Assembly (NCBI GenBank): GCA_028571685.1
Contig: CM053162.1
Coordinates: 67,444,351 to 67,508,350 of the forward strand
DNA length: 64,000 nucleotides
Source: Heterohyrax brucei
Lineage: Eukaryota; Chordata; Mammalia; Hyracoidea; Procaviidae
Reading direction: 5' to 3'
The first letter of the stretch is position 1. Every line of letters starts with the position of its first letter. Positions 1 through 9,813 of this stretch are shown here, piece by piece. Below the pieces are notes generated by a model. That model was given only the letters and a program-made list of their open reading frames with translations. It ran no database searches and had not been told where the DNA came from. The position numbers and the translations under genes were made by a program.

Positions 1-550
1 TCTTATACCGATGCTTCCCTTTCTGTTCTAAGAAGACAGATCTTTTTTTAAGCGTGCATCACTCACACACTAATTAGTGACATGTTTTTAAATGTGACAT
101 AACTACTAAGAGTTGCTTGGTGCTTTGTCCTCAGTCCTGCAGGAGTGTAAAGTCTAGCTAACCTAAGGAAGGTCTGCACCATCCTTCAGGAGACTGCGAT
201 ACACAAATGAATGGATAGACACAAATATTCACTAGCAAATACAGTCTGTTACACACTGAGCCAGAGCGTGCACAGCTGCCTGGGAGCACAGTCTGTGGTC
301 TCAGGCTCCTCACTGGTACAGCAGCCTCTGCCACAGACTCAGCTGGTCTGGAGGTGGGAGCTGGGGACAACACCTACAACAGAAAAAGAAACCCTTCTGT
401 TTTAGAATCAGGCTTTTTCTTCTTTCAGTGATCTTTTAGATGTTGTAGTACTCTGAGAGGTTTGTGGAACTGAGTCCATTCCATGAGTTTCTGCTTGGTG
501 TTTTCTTAAGTAAGCGTGAAACTCCTTAGACCATCATTTCACCTTCTTAA
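1..550. other. no gene or recognisable repeat
   Basis: Single-copy-looking sequence. Short open frames exist on both strands around 158-405, but they overlap each other antisense, lack splice context and resemble no family I know, so I treat them as chance. Confidence 0.5.
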
Positions 551-930
551 CTGTTGTTGGAGGCCGTGAGCCAGCTGCTATTCTCAGTGACTCTGTTTCC
601 AACTGTATAGACACTGCCCAGTCCTGCACCTTCCTCACAGGCTTTGCTGTGTGTGACTAGATTGTGGCAGCCGTCGTGTCAGGCTGTCTCAGTGAGGGTC
701 TTTCTCTTTTGTGCTGACCATCTGCTTTACCAAGCACAATGCTCTTCTTCTGATTATCTGACCAAAGTGCAGGATGTGAAGTCTCGCTCTTCTTGGTTCT
801 AAGGGCATTCTGTTTGTACTTCTTCCCAAACAGGTTCGTTCATTTTTCTGGCAGTCTGTGTTACATTCAGTGGTCTTTGCCAACACCATAATTCAAAGGC
901 ATCAATTCTTTTTGGTCTTCCTTATTTACA
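551..930 (-). mobile_element. RTE/BovB-class LINE, 3' end remnant
   Basis: Reading the minus strand, 689-889 encodes the C-terminal tail typical of afrotherian RTE reverse transcriptase: a start like MVLAKTTECNTDCQKNERTC, then LGRSTNRMPLEPR and a phase ending VSTKEKDPH. The same words recur in the RTE copies at 3.7, 10.7 and 54 kb. The plus strand shows the family's GAGGGTCTTTCTCTTTT block near 694. The copy is 5'-truncated, holding roughly the last 400 bp, and is strongly diverged, so it is an old, dead insertion. No target duplication is evident. Confidence 0.8.
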
Positions 931-1022
931 TCTTTCTTAATAACCTTTTATATTTTATTCTCTTCCATTGACAACTCTAACATTATCAAAAAAATTTCCA
1001 AATAAACTTTTTCTATAGGGCA

Positions 1023-1540
1023 TTTTAGTTACCTGATGTTGCAAATACATTACAAAATACAAAAACACAAATACCACAAGTGGGTGGTTTTAACAACAGA
1101 AATTCGTAATCTCACAGTTTAAGAGGCTGTAAGTCCAAATTCAGGGTTCCAGGTTCAGGACAAAGCACCCCCCCACCCCCGTTGGCTCTGGAGGAAGGTC
1201 CCTGTCGTCAGTCTTCCCTTCCTGTTCTGTGCTTCTTAGCTCTGGAAACCTGAGTCCAAAGGATATGCTCTGCTCCAGGCTTTTCTTTCCTGTTAGTTCT
1301 CTCTCTTCTCTGTAAATTTCTTCCTTTTATACCTCTAAAGAGATTGAGTCAAGACACAGTTTAGTCCTGTCAACTGAGTCCTGTATCATTCAGATAATTT
1401 CTCCCAATTCTGTCTCATTAACAGTGTAGAAGTTAGAATTTACAACACATAAGGTTACCAAGTCAGATCACAAAATCATGAACAACCATATAATACTGGC
1501 ATTTGTAGCCCGGTTAATTTGACACACATTTTCAAACCAT
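1023..1540 (-). mobile_element. MaLR/MLT1-like LTR fossil, afrotherian type
   Basis: Antisense solo LTR. The words CACAAGTGGGTGGTTTTAAC, AATCTCACAGTTTAAGAGGC and TGGCTCTGGAGGAAGGTCC follow the order seen in the LTRs at 24.5, 42.2 and 45.5 kb, and the distal end has TTTGACACACATTTT. No internal or coding region accompanies it. It is diverged and clearly an old, non-functional relic. The exact subfamily cannot be set by eye. Confidence 0.65.
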
Positions 1541-2744
1541 AAAGAGGAGTCTGTAGCATTAATGAAAATATCATTTGAAGTGCTCATTATCTGTTAAAGC
1601 TTTCATGTGTTATGCAGTATGATGACTTCCTCATCATAGTCTCCTTTTTCTGTATGGTCCGTAGATACTCCTCTGCATAGAATTTTTTTCTTGACTGTGA
1701 CCCTGAATTGTATTTTACATTCCTACACACTTCAATAACAAATTTGCAGAGTTGAAGTTCATGACAGTCTATTTTATATTTTACTGAATACTTTCATATG
1801 TGTGTCATGTTAGATGTTGTTGTGGATATTGAGACCATCTCGTATACATACAAAGAAAAAAATGAAGTGAAACAATACTTATTTGCTTGTATCTATCTAT
1901 AGGCTGATCTATAGGTAAATACTTCCATACCAATTATATATCACATCCATTTTATAGCCAGGGAGAAATGGAGACCAACTGACTTATTTACACAGTAAGC
2001 TGGTACACGGTAGAAGAGGTCTCCAAATTCTGTCCATAGGCCATTTCCCCTACTTCAGACTCACTGTTTTCTTTCATTTCCAATTACCTTCTCCACATAA
2101 ATATAAAAACCTAACACTACAGCATAAAATGATGTCTATAGATTAGCATTTTTATTTGCCATCCCTTCAAGGTGCTGAAGTGCTGGCCTTAAATAAGAAC
2201 TTGGAGTTTGACTTTGCTTTGGATAACACACCAGTTAAGAGACGCAATCTTCAATCATACAGGATAATAGACGATCGGCTGAAGAGAGAAATTGATTTTG
2301 AAGTTGTAATTTACTTGAAGTGTCTTGATGATCTTGTAAAATATAGGCAAAGAATTGAAGTTATTTAGGATTTCATGACTCTCTTAAAGCTTGAATTACG
2401 ACTTCAGTACCAAAGTCACCAGGAAAGACTCACAGGTTCCTGTATTAGAGACTATATATTTATGGCCCTGGGAATATATTTCCCAGCACAGAACCTTTTC
2501 CCTTACCCTCCCAGGTCTCACTCATAACAACTCTTTTTCTCTCCCTGGCACGGGATCCACTCTCATGTTGTTTGGGTTTCTGACCAGGGTCTGCATTTCT
2601 GTGAAAGACAATTGTCTTTAGAATAGGAAAATGACTCTTTGTGTATAGTCTCTTTAGATGTGAGCTGCTTCTCTGAAAACAATTTTGTGATTGTTAGCTG
2701 CTGTTCATTCAGGCTCAAATTCATGTTGATCCAATGTGCAATAG
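1541..2744. other. no recognised repeat; holds one orphan open frame
   Basis: About 1.2 kb without a repeat I recognise. The only item of note is the 70-codon frame at 2156-2368, listed separately. The rest is AT-rich and has no extended frame that looks coding. Confidence 0.4.
2156..2368 (+). other. orphan 70-codon open frame, possible exon or pseudogene remnant
   Basis: The frame is intact from ATG to TAG and has a protein-like composition: a mixed acidic/basic stretch (FALDNTPVKRRNLQSYRI, then DDRLKREIDFEVVIYL and CLDDLVKYRQRIEV) that would form an amphipathic helix. A pyrimidine-rich tract ending CCCTTCAAG lies at its start and could be a splice acceptor, giving a frame that begins at Q-G-A-E. 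No convincing donor follows before the stop, which would fit a terminal exon or a decayed processed copy. I do not recognise the protein. No repeat family I know explains it. It may equally be chance. Confidence 0.2.
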
Positions 2745-2900
2745 TGCTGGTTGTCGCTGACTGGCTTTTCAGAATAGATGATCAAGACTGACGTCCTAGT
2801 CTGTTTGAGTCCGGAAGCTCTGCTCACTCCTGTTCAGCAGTATAGTAGCACACAAGCCTCTAGTGACAGAGAGATGTTGGGTGAACTTGGAAAGCACCAG
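2745..2900 (-). mobile_element. RTE LINE, 5' end fragment
   Basis: The block CCTAGTCTGTTTGAGTCCGG followed by AAGCTCTGCTCAC, then CACACAAGCCTCTAGTGACAG, matches the antisense of the 5' leader of the afrotherian RTE LINE as I remember it (CTAGTCTGTCTTAGTCTGGA, AAGCTCAGCTGAAAC, ACACGCAAGCCCCCACAG). It is unusual to see the 5' end alone, because most RTE copies are 5'-truncated. It may be what remains of a longer copy whose body has decayed or been deleted. Confidence 0.55.
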
Positions 2901-3006
2901 TCAGAACTGAAACTAGATATTTCACTAGGTGAGAATTCTACCATGGAATCAGCATTGCCTCCGTCACAAGGTCAGTGTTGTATCATTAAAGTGGTTTGCA
3001 TTTACT

Positions 3007-3157
3007 ATGGAGATCCTGGCGATATACTGAGTAAGTGCTACATCAGCTAACCAAAAGTCTGACAGTTCAAATTGGCCAGGCATCCCTTGGAAACTGTATG
3101 GAGAGGTTCTGGTCTGTCCTATAAGGTCACCAAGAGTCGGTATCAACTTGATGACAG
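3007..3157 (+). mobile_element. AfroSINE (tRNA-derived SINE)
   Basis: It has the head GATCCTGGCGATATACTGAG, a B-box-like GACAGTTCAAAT, then CTTGGAAACTGTATGG and a 3' part like TCTGTCCTATAAGGTCACC. It is substantially diverged. A TATC-rich microsatellite grows directly from its 3' end (3158-3200), as is common for SINE tails. Confidence 0.8.
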
Positions 3158-3202
3158 TTTCTATCTATCTATTTACCTATCTGTCATCTAGCTATCTATG
3201 TA
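3158..3202. repeat. degenerate TATC microsatellite
   Basis: Repeated TATC/TATT units such as CTATCTATCTATTTACC lie between two AfroSINEs. It probably arose from the tail of the upstream SINE. Confidence 0.7.
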
Positions 3203-3234
3203 AATTGGAAAGTTATTTTAACTTTACTGTTATT

Positions 3235-3388
3235 GGATGTGGCTTAGTGGTTAGGTGCTACGTCTGCTAACCAAAAGGTCGGCAGTTCAAAACCACTACC
3301 AGCAGCTCCTTGGAAACTCTGGGGCAGTTCTACAGGGTTGCTGTGAGTTGGAATTGACTTGATGGCCCTGGGTTTCTGGGTCAATGGG
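3235..3388 (+). mobile_element. AfroSINE
   Basis: It has the A-box-like GGCTTAGTGGTTAGGTGC, CTAACCAAAAGGTCGGCAGT around the B box, CTCCTTGGAAACTCTGGGGC, and a tail AATTGACTTGATGGCC. Part of the 3' half (the CTCTGTCCTATAGG block) is missing, so TTCTACAGGGTTGC is contiguous. It is the second SINE in the same orientation within 230 bp. Confidence 0.85.
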
Positions 3389-3529
3389 TACATGACAGAC
3401 TCAAGCATACAGACTTGGAAGCTCACCTGAACCAAAAATGCTACACAAAAAAAATTCTACATGAAGAATTAGGAGATCAGTGATTGAACCTACTAGGTGT
3501 CCTAAGCATGTTAATGACCAGCTACCAGA

Positions 3530-3612
3530 ATCTCTCTCTCTGCCCCCCCTTCCTCTCCATTCTCTTCCCTTCCTCTTTCCTTTTCTGTTTTCCTCTTCCT
3601 CCCTTGACTTTG
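3530..3612. repeat. pyrimidine-rich low-complexity tract
   Basis: About 80 bases are almost entirely C and T on the plus strand (for example CCCCCCCTTCCTCTCC, then CTTCCCTTCCTCTTTCC). There is no coding or known repeat signal. Confidence 0.8.
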
Positions 3613-3645
3613 TCCCTCAAGATTGTCAGAGGCTATAAACAACAA

Positions 3646-4147
3646 TGTTGTTGTTGTTAGGTGCCATTGAGTTGGTTCAGACTCATAGCAACCCTATGAA
3701 CAGCAGAACGAAATACTGCCTGTTGTTGCACCATATCCATAATCATTTTTATGCTTAAGCTCATTGTTGCGGCCACTATGTTCATCCGTCTCATCGAGGG
3801 TCTTCTTCTTTTTTGCTGACCCTCCACTCTGCCAAGCATGATGTCCTTCCCCAAGGACTCATCCTTCCCAACAGTATGTTCAAAGTATGTAAGATGCAGT
3901 CTTGCTGTCTTGGCTTCCAAGGAGCACTCTGGTTGTACTTCTTCCAGAACAGATCTGTTGGTTCTTTTGGTGGTTCATGATACATTCAACATTCTTCCCC
4001 AACACCACAATTCAAAGGCATCAATTCTTCTTCTGTCTTCTTTGTTCATGGTCCAGCTTTTGCATGCATATGACGTGATTGAAAATACCACGGTTTGGAT
4101 CGGGTGCATTTTAGTCTTCAAAGTGACAACTTTACTTTTGAATACTT
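3646..4147 (-). mobile_element. RTE LINE 3' end, interrupted
   Basis: It starts with the family's terminal TTGTTGTTGTTAGGTGCC on the plus strand. The minus-strand frame 3657-3920 gives the reverse-transcriptase C-terminus with LGKDIMLGRVEGQQKRRRPS followed by MRRMNIVAA. The sequence runs to CTTCAAAGTGACAACTTTAC, where an L1 fragment interrupts it, and a short RTE continuation (AGGTCCTTTGCAACAGATT) resumes at about 4507. Only the C-terminal end of the ORF is present, so it is not autonomous. Confidence 0.88.
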
Positions 4148-4506
4148 TTCCTTGTTTATTGCGATTGAGTGAAAGTGTACAATCCAGTATAACTTTGCAT
4201 GCCTGCCTATGTGCATCCCCCGCTGTTCTCCCTGCCTGGTGACAGCACACTTAAGTGTTCTATACATGTCATATCCTCCTAACAATCTCTTGTCTCCTCC
4301 TCTGCACCTCCACCCCCCTCCTGTAAGAGGCCAGCAGGACAACATCCTATAGATGCATAGAACCATAAAGTGCACACACAATATAGTCACTCTGTGTCGC
4401 TGAGTCCAATCCATTCCTGTCCGAACAGTTGGCCTCAGTGATCATTCATGGACAGGGGCAGCATCAGGACCAGGGGCCACACTCCCAGGGGAACCTCAAG
4501 GAGGTC
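4148..4506 (-). mobile_element. L1 3' UTR fragment inserted in the RTE
   Basis: Antisense of the elephant-type L1 3' UTR: GAGTGAAAGTGTACAATCC, CCTGGTGACAGCACACTTA, AGGCCAGCAGGACAACATCC and ATGCATAGAACCATAAAGTG follow in the order seen, mirrored, in the copy at 62.4-62.8 kb. The flanking RTE runs continuously across it, so this insertion is younger than the RTE. It is 5'-truncated and carries no coding part. A clear poly(T) at its 3' edge has eroded. Confidence 0.85.
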
Positions 4507-4537
4507 CTTTGCAACAGATTACCCAAAAACCCTACTG
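4507..4537 (-). mobile_element. RTE LINE continuation past the L1 insertion
   Basis: GGAGGTCCTTTGCAACAGAT corresponds to the RTE segment that should directly follow the ACTTTGCTTTTCAACACTTT block left of the L1. It confirms a single RTE copy split by the L1. The RTE then ends in sequence with no family similarity. Confidence 0.65.
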
Positions 4538-5801
4538 GTTTTTCATGCATGAAAGGTTTATGTTCATAGTCTTCAATAATCTAAGGATTCTGAGTAAGAC
4601 TTCATTTCAGAGATAATGCATGTAAGCTTTGTTTACGTTGCCTGTGAGCAGAGTTAATTATCCTCTTATCTTTAGAATCATGGTCATAACAGAAAATCAA
4701 CTTGATGGTTATAGAAACTAGAGCGATATGCCAGCATTTCTGTAACCAAATTTGTTTAAATAAAATAATAAACATATCTTGGAACTTAGAAATCTTTCCA
4801 ACTCCAGCTATTTCTGTTCACTGAGGGAGATGTTAGTTAAACAAAATTCACTTTACTTTCTTAATAGAGAAATTTATAGTAATATTTTATCAAAATATTT
4901 ATCAAAATCATTGGCTTTTTATAATTCTACATGCATAACTTGGGAATTTCAGTAAAAGGTACCATTATAAATAGAGATTGCAATTTTATTCTAGTTAGAA
5001 TTTCTTCTCATTTTAAAGTAAGTTGTATCAAGCAGAATGTCATTTTCCTACTGACTGATAACAAATCAGCTTCATTTTTTGATTGAGATTATTTTCTGGT
5101 ATGTTTTGTAAACTTGATTAAGCATTTTCTTTTGTATTTAATATCATTTTAATGTTTTACATGTAATTCCATTTTAGTTACAAGACTTATTTTTTGTTAA
5201 ATTAATTGTTATGTTACTTATATTTTGGCAAGTGATACAAGTTCCCTTATAGGAAGTTGTAATAAAATAAAATTCTTAAACGATTTGTTAAAAATTAGTT
5301 GACTTAATATTAAGAGTGTTTCACAGAGATGACAAACAGCTGAAATGTTATCCAAGTGACAGAAGTTGTGAAATACTGCATATATCGTGACTATTTCTCC
5401 ATTCTATTTCATTTGTGTCAAGTTATTTTCTCAAATAGTATCCTCTTTATGAATATAAAAGGCATTATGGAAAACAGGAAACAAGATGTTTAATGCTGCA
5501 GCATATTGAAATGGCAATACATCTCCTGGTCTGATAGGTAGAAATTGTTTCTCTCATTCAGTGAAGCAGGGTGTGAAGCAAAATTCTGACTTTGACTGAA
5601 GCTTGGAAATGTTTCTTTCTTTTCTCCATCTCTGACTCCAATCACCTGTGTTCTGGTGGTTTTTGTCTCTCTGTGATTCTAGAAACTATGCCACCTGCAT
5701 TTTAAATACCAAAGGGATCGCTCACAAAAGACAAGTTTGGGAGAAGTTTCCCGACTAAGACATACCAGGAAGACAGAGCTGGAGATCCACACCTGAAGAT
5801 T
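4538..5801. other. no gene or recognisable repeat
   Basis: About 1.26 kb of AT-rich sequence with stops in every frame and no family I recognise. Confidence 0.45.
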
Positions 5802-5997
5802 AAACCCCCAAACAAACAAACAAACAAAACAAACCCATTGCCGTCAAGTGGATTCTGACTTATAGAGACCCTCCAACTCATAGTGACCCTACAGGACAGA
5901 GTAGAACTGCACCCTAGAGTTTCCAAGGAAAGACTGGAAGATTAGAACTGCCAACCTTTTGGTTAGTAGACTAACCGCTATGCCACCAGTGTTTCCA
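5802..5997 (-). mobile_element. AfroSINE with an internal tandem duplication
   Basis: On the plus strand it runs from an (AAAC)n tail through AACCCATTGCCGTCAAGTGG and TAGAACTGCACCCTAGAGTT to CCACCAGTGTTTCC, which is the SINE read backwards. A stretch of about 22 bp is doubled: GACTTATAGAGACCCT is followed by CCAACTCATAGTGACCCT where the family has one copy. The (AAAC)n tail of five units is well preserved. Confidence 0.88.
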
Positions 5998-6112
5998 GAA
6001 GATTAGCTGCTTAAAAGCATATGGTACACAAGGGAATATTGTGCATTCTCACTTTGTATGGATCACCAGGAGCAGTTAATTGCTAGACAAGAAAGTCATA
6101 TTTGAAGAAGGA

Positions 6113-6250
6113 CAGGAGGGCACAGTGGCTACCACAGTGGACTTGCACTTGCTGGGGACGGAATGCTGCAGGACTGGGCAGTGCTTTCTTCTCTTGTACA
6201 GAAGGTTGACACGAACCGGAGGCAACTCTAAGGCATTTAATGAATAAAGT
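6113..6250 (+). mobile_element. RTE LINE, extreme 3' end
   Basis: GCACAGTGGCTACCACAGTG and GCAGGACTGGGCAGTGCTTT, then ACGAACCGGAGGCAACTCTA, match the sense strand of the last 130 bp of the RTE, which is seen antisense at 13.4 kb. It is only a tail fragment of a severely 5'-truncated insertion. Confidence 0.7.
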
Positions 6251-6342
6251 CAACTTCTATTGCCTTATTAGGGTACTATTTCTGCTTTAATCTTCTAAAT
6301 ACATGATGTCTTATTATCATTTTTTTTTTTTACTGACTCCCA

Positions 6343-6492
6343 AACCAGAATAAAACCAAAGCAAAACATCATAGATGACCTATAGAACCAAATAGACCCA
6401 CCTGGTATGGTTTCTAAGGAGTGGCTAGGTGGCTTCCAGCTGTCATCCTTTTGGTTAGCAGCTTAAGCTCTTAACCACTGGGAAACCAGGGC
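6343..6492 (-). mobile_element. AfroSINE, diverged
   Basis: CATCCTTTTGGTTAGCAGC, TTAAGCTCTTAACCACTGGG and AAACCAGGGC give the antisense head. The middle (CACCTGGTATGGTTTCTAAG) is recognisable but degraded. Confidence 0.7.
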
Positions 6493-6839
6493 ATATTTCT
6501 GAGGTGGAAACAATTCAGTCCATAATATATGTATAGATTAGACAAGTAATTCTTTAAAAAGTCATATATAGCATATTTAAATCATAAAAAACGAAAGACA
6601 ACACAATATTAACCACCTAGCTTTAGAAATATGCTGTATTTGCTTTCTTTTGTCTGTTAGGTAATAAAAATAAAATATTACAAAGACAGGTTATTGCAGC
6701 CCCATTTATAAGATGCTTTGAACTCATTTTAACTCATTACTATTCTGGAAAAGAAAACAAATTCTGTGCCTTTTAAGTGTTTATGGTTTCATATACATGG
6801 ATGACTGTCTAACAATCCTGTATTCACAATTCACATAAA

Positions 6840-7600
6840 TTTGTTGTATCATCATAGTGGTTTATGACTTGCTTTGTTACAAGAAACATGATATTTTAGA
6901 ATTCTTTGTTTTCATATATAAATACACCTTTTATAAACTGTAGCTACACAGTTTATTCATCTGAGTCACTAGACTTTATTCTTTATTTAATGAGTGATTT
7001 GGTGTTTTCCATTTTTCACTGTGATAATCAGTGATCCAATAATTACTCTTATACATGCATCCTTTTCCATATATGTAAAAAGTTATCTAAAACAAATACT
7101 AAGAAGAATTAATGTGGAATTGTATATGCATATCATAAAATTTAAAAAATTAATGCCAAATTGTTCTCAAAATGACTTCAGACTTTGCATCCTACTGCAC
7201 CTTAAAACAGTCCCACCTTTTCATATTTTTGTTCGAAAGCAAAAATGGCAAGGTTTTCAAATTTATCAGACTGATAAATGTGAGTAGTTTTGTTTTAATT
7301 TCAATTTCCTTGATTGCTAGGTAACAGCTTCCTTTCACACGTCCATTGGGTGTTTTTGCTTCCTACTCAGTTAATCAATCTCCCTTCAGGTTGGGGACTT
7401 AATTTTTTGTTTTGCTTTGCTTCATATTAAATAGAAGAAATGTCTGCAGATGTTCAGTGCTCATCATCTGTAGGTTATTTCCCTTGAAAACATATTTTCA
7501 CAAATTTGACTTTTTCACCCGGTTTTATTTACCTAATTTTTATGCATTATACATTTTTTTAAGCCAACCATAAGCACACATATTAATTTCTTTTTAAGTA
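6840..7600 (-). mobile_element. old L1 (L1M-like), antisense 3' part
   Basis: The order and wording fit the antisense 3' end of an ancient mammalian L1: TGCCAAATTGTTCTCAAAAT and GCACCTTAAAACAGTCCCACC, then TTTTAATTTCAATTTCCTTG and ACACGTCCATTGGGTGTTTT. Many substitutions show it predates the elephant-type L1 copies. No reading frame of ORF2 survives. The borders are approximate. Confidence 0.55.
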
Positions 7601-8275
7601 TTGCTGTTTTTTAAAAAAGTATAGGACACTGATGAAAATACCTTGTGGGGCAAGGGCATGATTGACAAAATATATAACATACACATCATTTGCATAAAAA
7701 TTCAGTATAGAGTATATTAACATTAATAAGAAGTCTCAAAACTGACTCTGGTCAAGCTTTTTTTCTTAATGATTTTGGTTGGAGAAGTCCTTCTATTCCC
7801 AGAAAGTATGAGCATATCCTTGTATATAAACTGAAAGTTTGAAAATTTTGGTGTTATAATTAACCTTATAAAATAAATGGAATTTCCTTCTGTGATATTT
7901 TTCATCTTTCATTTGAAGATACTTGTAATTACTCATGAATTCTTACCATGTAGCATTTGTTGTATTTATTTTTTTACATTTTTAATTTTTATGTGAAGAG
8001 CCACATACAGAGCTTAAGCACCATTTATTTAACTGTAGAATCTTGTTCCACTAATTTCTAATGCCAGCCCAGGCTACTGATTGTCTATTATATAATGCTG
8101 ATCTTATTACTTTCTACTCCGTTGCTTCCACATTGTTTTTTAGGATAATTTTATTAAGTCTTAGTAACTGTTAAGGAAAGCCCAACATTCCTGATGCTTC
8201 TTAGTCTTAAAAAGTAAACGTGGCCATTTCTGTTTCCATATTCTTCCATGTAAATTTAGGATCTTAGTACATGAT
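7601..8275. other. no gene or recognisable repeat
   Basis: AT-rich sequence between the old L1 and the younger L1 fragment. Nothing supportable is seen. Confidence 0.4.
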
Positions 8276-8822
8276 AAGAAAATGTGTTCACCAGAAGACA
8301 GAGACACCCATGTGAGTGACTGTCTACATTGACTCGTGACCGGAAGAACCGAATGGCGCCCAGCTACCACCAGTGATAGTCACGATGGAGCTCACAAAGT
8401 TGAGTCTCACTGGCAACACAAGAATAAACAGGGGTGCACCCTGAGATCTCCAATAAAAGACCACAACTGGTAGTCCAGGGGCTTCAGGGTTCATCTGGGA
8501 GCACGGCCCTGACACTGATGTTGCCCCTGTCCATAAATCATAATGAAGGTCAACTCTTCGGACTGCAGTGCATTGGACTGTGATGCAGGTTGATCGTATT
8601 TTCTGGGTACTTTATGCTGACCTCTTACTGGAGGAAGGTGAGTGGGTGCAGAGGAGGGGATGGGAGACTGTAGGGAGGATAGGACATGTACGGAGCAGAG
8701 AGGAGGGTGTGCTGCCATGGGGCGGGGAGAGCAACGGGAGCTGCATATAGGTGAGCATGCAAATTTATACGGGAATGTACATTTTCATTCAATCATAATA
8801 ATAAAAAAAGAAAGTGTGTTCA
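8276..8822 (+). mobile_element. 5'-truncated L1 3' UTR with 15-bp target duplication
   Basis: The L1 body is 8291-8807. It begins inside the elephant-type 3' UTR (CCCATGTGAGTGACTG) and runs through GGAGCTCACAAAGTTGAGTC, the G-rich purine tract near 8630-8690 and GGGAATGTACATTTTCATTC to an AATAATAAAAAAA tail. It is flanked by AAGAAAATGTGTTCA (8276-8290) and AAGAAAGTGTGTTCA (8808-8822), a 15-bp target duplication with one mismatch. The target begins with A-rich sequence as expected for L1 endonuclease priming. It contains no coding part, because truncation occurred downstream of ORF2. Confidence 0.93.
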
Positions 8823-9645
8823 GATATTTATTGAACATGGTTTGAATTTATATGAACTTTCAGAAACAGTTTAGTTGATCTGATCGGTTATGATATGATT
8901 GATAAGACTCATGATGTGATATTGCATATTCTTATTTATGGAGATAGCAATTTTATGATGCTCCCTCTAGAACCTTCAGTAGAAAATCATCTTGTGTTTA
9001 TGTGTAATTAACCCCACTTCACAGTGATATTGGGGCTATTCCATGTCTGGTCCCCAAGCCAGTGGAAAGCTTGGCTGTTCTTGGCCAAAGAATTGTGTAT
9101 ATGTACTCCAAGCTCCTTTTCCAAGCTGTTTGGTACAATCCAGACAGAGGCAGAGGCAGATTATTATGTCATTCAGCTTGTTTCTGAATAAGATTCTAGC
9201 CCTTTATTGTAATCAAGGAGGACAACTTCAGTTTCCTGGCTAGAACAAATTGTTTTATTTCTTGCTTCTCTTTAATCTTGACACATTTGTATGATGACAG
9301 AATTATAACCTAACAAGCAGTGGGTTTCCTTTCTAAGCATCTTACATTCATGTTCCATCTTCTCTTCTTGGGTATGTTCAATTTATTGTTGAGTGCAGAT
9401 TTATCAGTGTGCTGTTTTGAGACTGAAGGTCTCAAAATATCAACTCACAATTCCCCAGTGACCAAAAATCTACTGCATATCTTTTTGAAAAGTTCGTAGT
9501 ATGTGCTTTTATTGTTTCCACTTGTTTTGTCTTCCTTCAAAGAAAACTGGTAAGAAGATATTGTTATTAGTCAGCAGCAAGACAGAGTGAAGCAGACAAC
9601 TGGGAAAAGATAAAAACATAGATATGACGAATCTATTCCCTATAA
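8823..9645. other. no gene or recognisable repeat
   Basis: About 820 bp with no element I recognise. A 66-codon frame at 9043-9243 has no family resemblance. Confidence 0.4.
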
Positions 9646-9813
9646 AAGCCAAAGCCGAAACCACTGCCGTTGAGTTAATTCCAACTCATAGCCATTCTAT
9701 AGGTCTCAGTAGAATTACCTCACAGCGTTTCCAAGGAGCACCTGGTGGATTTGAACTGCTGCCCTTTTGGTTAGTGGACATAGCACTTAATTGCTACACC
9801 ACCAGGGTTTCCA
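9646..9813 (-). mobile_element. AfroSINE
   Basis: Plus-strand order is the A-rich tail AAAGCCAAAGCCGAAACC, ACTGCCGTTGAGTTAATTCC, AAGGAGCACCTGGTGGATTT, CTTTTGGTTAGTGGACATAG, and the head CACCACCAGGGTTTCC. It is full length and moderately diverged. Confidence 0.9.

Noticed and set aside
3007-3388. tRNA genes suggested by A- and B-box-like words in the SINE heads
   Set aside because: The box words belong to AfroSINE copies; no cloverleaf with anticodon arm and acceptor stem can be drawn.
3838-4242. 134-codon plus-strand frame
   Set aside because: It runs antisense through the RTE C-terminus and into the L1 3' UTR, so it spans two unrelated elements.
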